DNA of 15,981 nucleotides from CAZSTA01 sp964609495 [NCBI: uncultured bacterium] (lineage in GTDB: Bacteria; CAZSTA01). Every line of letters starts with the position of its first letter. Position 1 is the first letter of the stretch. The stretch covers positions 1 to 15,981 of the forward strand of contig CAZSTA010000073.1 in assembly GCA_964609495.1 (NCBI GenBank). Direction: 5' to 3'. Made by a program: the position numbers and the translations under genes. This document shows, in pieces, positions 1 through 5,745 of this stretch. The notes beneath the pieces are model-generated. The model was not told where the DNA came from. It searched no databases and worked only from the letters and a program-made list of their open reading frames with translations.

Positions 1-547
1 AAAGAGCAGGTATCTTCTTCTCTATGACCCTCCACTCATCTACCCTTCTTGCCCCCTCTAACATAATGTTCTCGGTATTGAGTCGAACTAAAACGTTCTC
101 CTTCTCCAGCGATAGATCTGGCTCGAAGTTGAACCATCCCTCGCAGAATCTCATCATCGTATAGGCCGTTTCCTCGATCTCGGGGGTAATATATTCCTTA
201 AGCTCCCTTTCAGATAACAAACCCATCGTCACTAAAGCTCTCCCCAGCACATCACTTCTTATACGAAGAGGGAGAGATCCCTCCCTCATTTCTCCCCTTT
301 CCTCACTTATCTTCTCAATCACTATCTGCTTCTGCTCTGGAGTAATTTTTCCTCTCTTCAACAGGATATCTCCTAGATGCTCTTTCCGATTTATGAGCTC
401 GGCATAGATTATCAGTCCATTCTCAAAATAGATATTTCCGAAATCGTGTCCATCAGTTACACTTAGGCATCCACTTTTCTGGCCTAAGAAGAGCATCTGC
501 ATAATATCTGGTAGGCTAGCTTCCTTTAGGGAACCCTTAATGGCCAA
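1..547 (-). CDS. PATAN/DUF4388-domain protein, 3' end beyond window
   Basis: I read 182 open codons from a TTG at 547 to the window edge; the C-terminus is missing. The N-terminus (GSLKEASLPDIMQMLFLGQKSG, then NIYFENGLIIYAEL and LGDILLKRGKIT) matches the start of the PATAN/DUF4388 protein at 4367-5620 of this window (GSLKDLSIFDIFQLL, GIIYFKDGSIIHA). Both also share a later stretch, EGARR(V/I)xEWxxIxxKIP, so the two are paralogs with the same layout. PATAN domains are known from PatA and PixG-type signalling proteins of cyanobacteria and occur with taxis and two-component systems; they are thought to be protein-interaction modules. The start is uncertain: the TTG lies in the same frame as the upstream dnaA-like gene, two codons after its TAG stop, with only weak Shine-Dalgarno matches (AGGA one base away, GGGGG nine bases away). 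An ATT two codons later is the other option. Translation is probably coupled to the upstream gene. Confidence 0.8.
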   Translation of the reverse strand, partial: MAIKGSLKEASLPDIMQMLFLGQKSGCLSVTDGHDFGNIYFENGLIIYAELINRKEHLGDILLKRGKITPEQKQIVIEKISEERGEMREGSLPLRIRSDVLGRALVTMGLLSERELKEYITPEIEETAYTMMRFCEGWFNFEPDLSLEKENVLVRLNTENIMLEGARRVDEWRVIEKKIPAL

Positions 548-550
548 GTC

Positions 551-1729
551 CTATAACCCCCATTTCATCTCTAATCTGCAATCATCGCTATCCCATTCCT
601 CCTCCAGTCTATTCTCATATTCTCCTCTCTTTGAGGAGGAGGGTTTCTTAGCAGGTTTGGGATTCTCACCGTGGCGGGCAGAGATCGCTTGATCTACTCT
701 GAGATCTGGATTGCTCACCTTACGGCTGATCTTTTTGTGGCTCACTTCGACAACATTTTTTAGGGAGTTTGCCTCTTGTTTCTCCCTGGCTTCCTCTTGA
801 TCTATAGCTCTAATGGGGACTACTAGTCCATTCTCGAAACGAAGACGTAATTTCCTATCCATCGCTGGCAATCTGCTAGGAGGTCTATCACTAGCCATTA
901 CAACCTGTTTGTTGGCGAGAAATAAAGAATCTAGAAGGGTAAAAATGCCCCCCATTTTGTTATCGTCTATCATTTGAATATCGTCGATTAACAGGACATC
1001 TACTTCAAAAGGAACTTTTGAACCTTGAGTTTTATTGCCCGCAAGAGCTTCATTTTTATATCTATTATCATTGCTCTCTAAAGCGAGGTTCGATAATTCT
1101 TTGGCTAACTCATCGGCACTAATGTATAATACTTTTATATCTGGATCTCTTTCCTCTATTAAATTAGCTATAGATCTTAGCAAGTGGGTTTTTCCAGCAG
1201 ACGTCTCTCCATATATATAGAGGGGATTATATCTTTGGGTCGGAGCCTCAGCTACCTCTCGAGAGGCGGAATAGGCAAGACAGTTCTCGCCATCGATTAA
1301 GAAGTTACTGAAGGTATATTTGCCAGCGACCTCTTCCCCGATCCCGGGGGAATCCTCAAGAATTTCTACCAGTTCGTCATCACGTTGTCTAAGCAGATCG
1401 ATCTTAGCCTCTAAAGATGCTATCTCCCCCTTGACCTCAGAAAGAGCTTCAGGATCGAAGAGTTTGACCCGGATCGCTTTCACCTCTTCTTCGAAGCTTT
1501 CGGTGTTCATAGAATCCAATTTCTTCTTCAGTTTAAGTAGCTCTTGTAACGAACGCGCGAAGATCGCGAATTCCCTTCTTAAAGTTTGGAGATCTCCATT
1601 CGCCACTAAATCTTCTAGCTTCCCGGTCTTGTAGCCCCTACCTCGGCAGAGGATAAGTTTCTCCTGATATTTATTTCTTATCGCAGATTCATCTATATTG
1701 CTCCCAGAGGGATTCATTTTATTCACCAT
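551..1729 (-). CDS. DnaA-like AAA+ ATPase lacking the DNA-binding domain
   Basis: This 392-residue protein has a helical, coiled-coil-like N-terminal region (about residues 15-130) and then a DnaA-type AAA+ core. Visible motifs are YTFSNFLIDGENCLAYSA at about 138-155, Walker A GETSAGKT at 174-181, Walker B LLIDD at 246-250 followed by IQ, and sensor I with the DnaA-like ASDRPPSRL at 279-287, then RLRFENGLVVPI. The rest of DnaA is missing: there is no lid subdomain and no helix-turn-helix DnaA box-binding domain, only a charged tail rich in K, S and E. It therefore should not be the replication initiator. ATP binding looks intact; what it acts on is unknown. It follows mglA by 35 bp and precedes a PATAN gene, which suggests a role with the polarity module. 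Residues 225-241 come from a palindromic repeat inserted just before Walker B. The ATG start has only a weak ribosome binding site. Confidence 0.85.
   Translation of the reverse strand: MVNKMNPSGSNIDESAIRNKYQEKLILCRGRGYKTGKLEDLVANGDLQTLRREFAIFARSLQELLKLKKKLDSMNTESFEEEVKAIRVKLFDPEALSEVKGEIASLEAKIDLLRQRDDELVEILEDSPGIGEEVAGKYTFSNFLIDGENCLAYSASREVAEAPTQRYNPLYIYGETSAGKTHLLRSIANLIEERDPDIKVLYISADELAKELSNLALESNDNRYKNEALAGNKTQGSKVPFEVDVLLIDDIQMIDDNKMGGIFTLLDSLFLANKQVVMASDRPPSRLPAMDRKLRLRFENGLVVPIRAIDQEEAREKQEANSLKNVVEVSHKKISRKVSNPDLRVDQAISARHGENPKPAKKPSSSKRGEYENRLEEEWDSDDCRLEMKWGL
1007..1057 (-). repeat. Palindromic element, copy A, in-frame inside the dnaA-like gene
   Basis: A 51-bp (17-codon) stretch shares a 27-nt exact match (1011-1037) with copy B at 3234-3260, and 10 of the next 14 bases also agree. 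Its left arm reads AAAAGGAACTTTTG on the plus strand; the right arm (GCAAGAGCTTCATTTTT) has decayed but resembles that of copy E. On the coding strand it encodes KNEALAG, then NKTQGSKVP, then F. The insert falls between a helix and the Walker B strand, where ordinary DnaA proteins have no such segment. Confidence 0.8.
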
Positions 1730-1764
1730 TGGTTCTCAAGTTTGACAGCTAGTAAGATGTGGGT

Positions 1765-2376
1765 TCACAATTTCACCGAGGTTTTCAGTCGATATTTAGC
1801 GCGTAACTCCTCTAATACCTTGCCTCCGATAGACTTGAGGGCCTCGAATACCCCCACTCCTTTAGTAGCAATACCCTCGAAAGAGGGAGCTTTTCTGAAG
1901 TTTAACCAACGCTCCAGCAGTTCCATTGAAGCGATACGAAGTAGATCTCGCTTATTATATTGAAATACCAGAGGGATCGTCATATAATCATAGTTATAGG
2001 AGCCTAAATTCTCCCGAAGATTCTTTAGACTCTCCACATTCGCTCCTAATCGTTCCAATTGGGAATCAGCCACGAAAACCACCCCATCAGCTCCTCTCAG
2101 AACTAATCTTCTGGTGGCATCATAAAATACTTGCCCAGGGACGGTGTAAAGTTGGAATTTAACTTTGAAACCAGCTATAGAGCCGATATTAACTGGCAGG
2201 AAATCAAAAAACAAGGTCCTATCGGTATCAGTAGCTAGGGAAACTAATCCTCCTCTTCTATCACGAGGAATCATATTGTGGATATAGTGGAGAGTGGTGG
2301 TTTTACCTGAGAGTCCGGGTCCGTAATATACGATCTTGCAGGTTATCTCTCGAGAAGCATAGTTCACTAAAGCCAT
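1765..2376 (-). CDS. mglA: MglA-type Ras-like small GTPase
   Basis: This 203-residue protein matches, from memory, Myxococcus MglA nearly along its whole length: NYASREITCKIVYYGPGLSGKTT at the start, then TDRTLFFDFLP, FYDATRRLVLRGADGVVFVADS and ATKGVGVFEAL. The P-loop GPGLSGKT is at 19-26. The switch II motif is TVPGQ (78-82) instead of the Ras DTAGQ, typical of MglA. NKRD (140-143) gives guanine specificity. Gly21, Arg53 and Gln82 fall at the same positions as in Myxococcus MglA, where Arg53 and Gln82 take part in GTP hydrolysis, so it should be an active switch. MglA sets cell polarity and drives gliding or type IV pilus motility, with MglB as its GAP. The ATG is preceded by GGGAG at nine bases. 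The mglB-like gene ends five bases upstream. This is the firmest call in the left half of the window. Confidence 0.95.
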   Translation of the reverse strand: MALVNYASREITCKIVYYGPGLSGKTTTLHYIHNMIPRDRRGGLVSLATDTDRTLFFDFLPVNIGSIAGFKVKFQLYTVPGQVFYDATRRLVLRGADGVVFVADSQLERLGANVESLKNLRENLGSYNYDYMTIPLVFQYNKRDLLRIASMELLERWLNFRKAPSFEGIATKGVGVFEALKSIGGKVLEELRAKYRLKTSVKL

Positions 2377-2381
2377 AGCCT

Positions 2382-2891
2382 TTAACTCCCAGTCTGATTG
2401 ATCATTTTATCTATCTCTTTAGCAAATAACAATCCGATATCCTCTTCGATCTCTTCTTCCTCCTTAGCAGGCTCCTCTTTTTCCTCGGCTAGGAGGACCT
2501 CGGATAATTCCTTGCCGGATTGCTGGGCACACATTCTGATTCTACCAATTATCGTGCGCTCATCGAAGATCGTTATCAATAAGTATTCTTCACTTAATAG
2601 TAGAGTATATATGTGATTCTCTTGCCCCTGATGAAAGAGAGATGTAAATTCGGGATTTCCTAAGTTTTTAGCCATCTCCGCAGCTGAGGCAAAATCTCCC
2701 GCGGCGAAGGCCGCTAAGGCTACAGTATCGAAGTGGGAAGCATAACCTTGCTGGGTTATGATCTGACCCATTCTATCGGTGAGAACAACGCAGCTAGCCC
2801 TAGATTTATTTATCAATCTAGCTAATATCTCTCCTATATCCTTCCATTTCGCCTCGGAGATGACTATTCCAGCTATGGACATCATCTTCAC
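2382..2891 (-). CDS. mglB: MglB-like Roadblock/LC7 protein, probable MglA GAP
   Basis: This 169-residue protein has a Roadblock/LC7 fold pattern: an amphipathic helix (KWKDIGEILARLINKS), a strand ASCVVLTDRMGQIITQQG, a helix FDTVALAAFAAGDFASAAEMAKNL, then strands with IYTLLLSEEYLLITIFDE and a final helix. This is the MglB arrangement, close to the usual MglB length of about 160, followed by an acidic tail (AEEKEEPAKEEEE) and a last helix. MglB dimers bind MglA and stimulate GTP hydrolysis; lying directly before mglA supports that role. The GTG at 2891 overlaps the TGA of the upstream TPR-Roadblock gene. Two ATGs (2885, 2882) follow in frame, and AGGTGA five bases before the ATG at 2882 makes that a good alternative start. 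Roadblock domains also occur in unrelated GTPase regulators, so the MglB name rests partly on the neighbouring gene. Confidence 0.85.
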   Translation of the reverse strand: MKMMSIAGIVISEAKWKDIGEILARLINKSRASCVVLTDRMGQIITQQGYASHFDTVALAAFAAGDFASAAEMAKNLGNPEFTSLFHQGQENHIYTLLLSEEYLLITIFDERTIIGRIRMCAQQSGKELSEVLLAEEKEEPAKEEEEIEEDIGLLFAKEIDKMINQTGS

Positions 2892-4267
2892 CTTCTCATT
2901 ATTTTCTGTCTCTGTCTCAAGGTCAAACGTATTTGTCCCAGATTGATATCCTTAGTGGCTAGGATGACTAGAATATCGTCTTCCAGGCCTGCTAGGAGCA
3001 TCCTCCCGGCCTTCGCTTCTAATGAGGCGAAGTTCAGTCTTGCCTGCCCCGTCTCCTCTCCTATCTGTTCAGCCCTAAGATATATATCTCGTGAGATCTC
3101 GCTCACTACATCTTCCTGAAGTCCAAGCATCATATCTGAGGCTAAGATAGTCCCATCCCTCTTCAATAACATACTGCCTAGCACTCCATCCATTCCCTCT
3201 AAGCCAGATAATATCTTTGCCTCCTCCTTTAAGGGAACTTTTGAACCTTGAGTTTTATTGTCTGCAAAAGTTCCCTTACCCAGATACTGGGGGTTGACCT
3301 TGGCTTCTCCTCGCCCGAACTTCAGGGGAGGAGAGAAATCCTCCCCGCTCGCCTCTCCTCGTTCGGAGAATGAGCTAGATTTTGTCAAAACATTCTCTAT
3401 TATATTTGTTGCCTTCTTCACCTTCAAGAGTATCAATCCAAGCTTGGTCATCTTTTCGGCTGAGATCGCTAAGATCGCTGAGATAACCGTAGTTATACAG
3501 ATTCTTCCCTTCTCCGTCTCCAATAATCCATTTTTGAAATCCCCTAGGCTGATCTTCTCCAAAGATCCCCTCATCGCCTGCAAAAAGGAGGCTAGCGATA
3601 GCCCTATCGTAGTAGTATTTCTTCTCCCCTTGAGAGCTACAATCGTTCCATCCTCTTTAACCAGGGCGCTCATATTAATTCCCCTAGTCATTCTCAGCTC
3701 CTCCAGAGCTTTCTCTATCTTTTCTCTAGCCTCGATATCTTCTTTGGAGACTCTGTCCACTGAGATAGATATTGCGCTTTCCGTTTGAATGCTCGCTCTA
3801 GAGGGTTTTTCTTCCTTTATACGTTCTTCGATTTCTCCCTTGCCTCGACCATACTTTTCTTGGATCTCCTTTAAGGCTTTAATTACCGCCTTATTATTTG
3901 GATCCAATTCCAGGCAAGCCTTATATTCCTCACTAGCCTCTTCCCGCAATCCCTTCTGCGAATATATATACCCTAGCATCGCATGAGCTAGAGGATCATC
4001 CAGTCGCAACTTCAGAACTAGATCGAACTCCTTCTTAGCCTCCTCCCACATATCCTTTTCCAGATAGACCCTTCCTAATACCAGATGGGCTTCTCCATAA
4101 TCGGGATGATATTCAAGTCCACGTTTGCACATCTCGATAGCTTCATCAAGCATCCCCTGCTCTCGATAGGCATCTGCCAGGGGAGCGAATGCCAGAGAAT
4201 CGGGATTGTTGGCTAGCTCTTCGCTATATTTCTTCACCTTGGGAGGAAACGTCTGTAACTCGATCAT
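2888..4267 (-). CDS. TPR protein with two Roadblock/MglB-like domains
   Basis: The 459-residue product starts with three to four TPRs (about 15-135; for example SLAFAPLADAYREQGMLDEA and HAMLGYIYSQKGLREEASEE). A charged linker follows, then a Roadblock-like domain at about 183-293 (INMSALVKEDGTIVALKG, ICITTVISAILAISAEKM) and a second at about 352-445 (VLGSMLLKRDGTILASD, GRMLLAGLEDDILVILAT). The linker between them (about 298-347) is derived largely from repeats: a GC-rich hairpin (SPPLKFGRGE) and palindromic element copy B (NKTQGSKVP at 337-345). Paired Roadblock domains could mimic an MglB dimer and recruit MglA to a TPR scaffold; this is inference from the adjacent mglB and mglA. Its stop overlaps the mglB start. 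The ATG at 4267 has a poor Shine-Dalgarno, and palindromic copy C lies just upstream. Confidence 0.8.
   Translation of the reverse strand: MIELQTFPPKVKKYSEELANNPDSLAFAPLADAYREQGMLDEAIEMCKRGLEYHPDYGEAHLVLGRVYLEKDMWEEAKKEFDLVLKLRLDDPLAHAMLGYIYSQKGLREEASEEYKACLELDPNNKAVIKALKEIQEKYGRGKGEIEERIKEEKPSRASIQTESAISISVDRVSKEDIEAREKIEKALEELRMTRGINMSALVKEDGTIVALKGRRNTTTIGLSLASFLQAMRGSLEKISLGDFKNGLLETEKGRICITTVISAILAISAEKMTKLGLILLKVKKATNIIENVLTKSSSFSERGEASGEDFSPPLKFGRGEAKVNPQYLGKGTFADNKTQGSKVPLKEEAKILSGLEGMDGVLGSMLLKRDGTILASDMMLGLQEDVVSEISRDIYLRAEQIGEETGQARLNFASLEAKAGRMLLAGLEDDILVILATKDINLGQIRLTLRQRQKIMRR
3230..3278 (-). repeat. Palindromic element, copy B, in-frame in the Roadblock linker
   Basis: A perfect 14-bp inverted repeat: TAAGGGAACTTTTG at 3230-3243 and CAAAAGTTCCCTTA at 3265-3278, separated by 21 bases. 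It is the best preserved palindrome of the family. On the coding strand it reads KGTFAD, then NKTQGSKVP, then L, in the same frame as copy A in the dnaA-like gene. It lies between two domains, where extra residues should do little harm. Confidence 0.9.
3311..3370. repeat. GC-rich hairpin repeat within the Roadblock linker
   Basis: GGGGAGGA (3325-3332) and TCCTCCCC (3339-3346) form an 8-bp stem with a 6-base loop, flanked by weaker complementarity (CCGAAC near 3315 with GTTCGG at 3361). It is translated as part of the linker (SPPLKFGRGE). The same GGGGAGGA/TCCTCCCC palindrome precedes copy C at 4278-4294, so this is a second small repeat unit found next to the palindromic elements. Confidence 0.55.
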
Positions 4268-4277
4268 ATCCTATAAG

Positions 4278-4294
4278 GGGGAGGAATCCTCCCC
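4278..4294. repeat. GC-rich palindrome preceding copy C
   Basis: GGGGAGGA, one A, then TCCTCCCC: a perfect palindrome apart from its centre. It lies directly left of copy C, and a degenerate version (GGGGGAAATCCTTCCC) lies at the same place left of the copy D core. The two 66-68-bp blocks at 4275-4342 and 5657-5722 are therefore duplicates of a composite repeat. Confidence 0.6.
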
Positions 4295-4295
4295 T

Positions 4296-4348
4296 AAAAG
4301 GAAACTTTTTGCAGGAAATAGAACTCACGGTTAAAAAAGTTACCTTTT
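4296..4348 (+). repeat. Palindromic element, copy C, intergenic
   Basis: Arms AAAAGGAAACTTTTT (4296-4310) and AAAAAAGTTACCTTTT (4333-4348) pair with a single mismatch. The centre shares the 27-nt run 4316-4342 exactly with copy D (5696-5722). Its plus strand aligns to the reverse complement of copies A, B and E (TTTTGCAGRMAATARAACTCAMGGTT), so it has the opposite orientation. It fills the space between the PATAN-TPR gene and the TPR-Roadblock gene; a transcript would fold into a hairpin there. Confidence 0.85.
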
Positions 4349-4366
4349 CTACCCCTCCTATTTTAT

Positions 4367-5620
4367 TTATATTCTCCTTATCCTCTTGGACAGAACTTCC
4401 ATCCATTCCTCGGCGATCTGAATATTAGAGCGGATGAGCTCCTCCAAATCATTATCTTTCGTTAAGGAGAGAAAATCTCTCCATTCCTGCACAGCCTCTT
4501 CACATCTTCCCAATCTGGATAAGACATAGCCCAAATTATAATGAGCCTCGGCATATAATGGATCTAGCTCGAGACAGATTTTATATTCCTTCATTGCCTC
4601 CACATAGGAGGCTAATTCGTAGAGCATATCACCTATAGCAAGGTGAATCTCCTTGTTCTGGGGATCGAGGGCGGAGGCTTTTCTATATTCGATAAGAGCT
4701 TGCTCGTAAATGCCTTGTTTATCATAAATTTTCCCTAATATGATATGAACTTTTTTATTATCGGGGGCTATCTGGGAAACCCGGGAAAATTCTTCTTGAG
4801 CCTCTTTATAGAGTCCCTCTTCAAGATACGAACTACCTTTCTCTATATAGTCATCGATCTCAAGTTCCCGGTATCCTTCTGGCTCTTCCTCAGCCTTGAT
4901 AATGAGACCACTAGCTAAAAGGCCATAGAGGATCTTTTCCACCTTGAATTCTTCCCACTTCATCGTCTTTATTATGTCCTCGACGCTTCTTTTTCCGTCT
5001 ATTAAAGATAAGACTAACCATTCCTCGGGTTGAAGGTTGATGTCGGAAATTGAATTATCTCTATCCTCTATTTCCTCCTGTCTGCCTGCAAGGGCGAAAA
5101 CTATTTCCTTAGAAGGGATCTTCTGACGAATCTTTGGCCATTCTCGAATTCGCCTAGCTCCTTCTAAAATCAGATTCTGGGTGTTAATTAGAGTTCCCAC
5201 CTCTTTATCCTCTAAAATGGGCTCTCCCCCTTCAAATTTAAAGTAGCCCTCGGACCAATTGAGAAGTTTATAAACAGTCTTCTCTGCTTGCGAGCGAAGA
5301 TGACGGATAAGTTCTGCTCTGGATATGAGTCCCATTTTGACGAGGATATCGCTTAAACGATCCGAATCGCCACTGGTCTTCCGAATCTGCTGAGCCCTTC
5401 TTAATTGGGCTTCAGTGAGCCTTTTCTCCTCGACTAAGCTATCTCCTACCTCCTCCTCTAGGGAGGTTGTAGTAGCATGGATAATGCTTCCATCCTTAAA
5501 ATATATAATCCCTTTACCTTCCCTTTTAGTCGTTTGAACAGTTAGTATCCCTGACTTACGACTAAGACAAAGCAGTTGAAATATATCAAATATGCTTAAA
5601 TCTTTAAGTGAGCCTTCCAT
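4367..5620 (-). CDS. PATAN (DUF4388) - winged helix - TPR protein
   Basis: The 417-residue protein begins with a PATAN/DUF4388 domain (MEGSLKDLSIFDIFQLLCLSRKSG, then GIIYFKDGSIIHATT) continuing to about residue 170 (LGLISRAELIRHL-type helices; EGYFKFEGGEP). A short winged-helix-like segment follows (about 195-250: EEWLVLSLIDGKRSVEDII, LYGLLASGLI). The C-terminal third has four TPRs (YIEKGSSYLEEGLYKEAQEE, VHIILGKIYDKQGIYEQA, IHLAIGDMLYELASYVEA, AHYNLGYVLSRLGRCEEA). No catalytic motif is visible; it looks like a scaffold or adaptor. PATAN proteins are known from taxis and two-component contexts, which fits the cheA-cheY genes upstream. A paralog starts at the left edge of the window. The ATG has AGGG seven bases upstream. 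Palindromic repeats occupy both flanking gaps. Confidence 0.85.
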   Translation of the reverse strand: MEGSLKDLSIFDIFQLLCLSRKSGILTVQTTKREGKGIIYFKDGSIIHATTTSLEEEVGDSLVEEKRLTEAQLRRAQQIRKTSGDSDRLSDILVKMGLISRAELIRHLRSQAEKTVYKLLNWSEGYFKFEGGEPILEDKEVGTLINTQNLILEGARRIREWPKIRQKIPSKEIVFALAGRQEEIEDRDNSISDINLQPEEWLVLSLIDGKRSVEDIIKTMKWEEFKVEKILYGLLASGLIIKAEEEPEGYRELEIDDYIEKGSSYLEEGLYKEAQEEFSRVSQIAPDNKKVHIILGKIYDKQGIYEQALIEYRKASALDPQNKEIHLAIGDMLYELASYVEAMKEYKICLELDPLYAEAHYNLGYVLSRLGRCEEAVQEWRDFLSLTKDNDLEELIRSNIQIAEEWMEVLSKRIRRI

Positions 5621-5636
5621 AATATACCCTGCCTTA

Positions 5637-5743
5637 AAGGAAACTTTTGCCGGTAATTGGGGGAAATCCTTCCCTAAAAGGTAACTTTTTACCTCAAATA
5701 GAACTCACGGTTAAAAAAGTTAGAAAGAATTAAAAGTTTCCTT
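5637..5743 (+). repeat. Palindromic element, copy D, nested arrangement, intergenic
   Basis: The core at 5676-5722 is a close copy of C (27 identical bases at 5696-5722), with arms TAACTTTTTACC (5682-5693) and GGTTAAAAAAGTTA (5709-5722). It is enclosed by a perfect 12-bp inverted repeat, AAGGAAACTTTT (5637-5648) and AAAAGTTTCCTT (5732-5743), which has the sequence of the element's own ends. This looks like one element inserted into another. It fills the 125-bp gap between the large TPR gene and the PATAN-TPR gene. Confidence 0.75.
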
Positions 5744-5745
5744 AT

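Noticed and set aside
551-1729. Calling this gene dnaA
   Set aside because: The AAA+ core is DnaA-like, but the DNA-binding domain and lid are missing and the context is not a replication origin. No cluster of DnaA boxes was noticed nearby.
3258-3788. Plus-strand 176-codon ORF
   Set aside because: It is antisense to the Roadblock domains of a well-supported gene. The composition is that of a shadow frame (rich in S, L, I) with no domain.
4224-4406. Short minus-strand ORF (60 codons) between the PATAN-TPR and TPR-Roadblock genes
   Set aside because: It overlaps the ends of both genes in another frame and runs through palindromic copy C; it has no recognisable domain.
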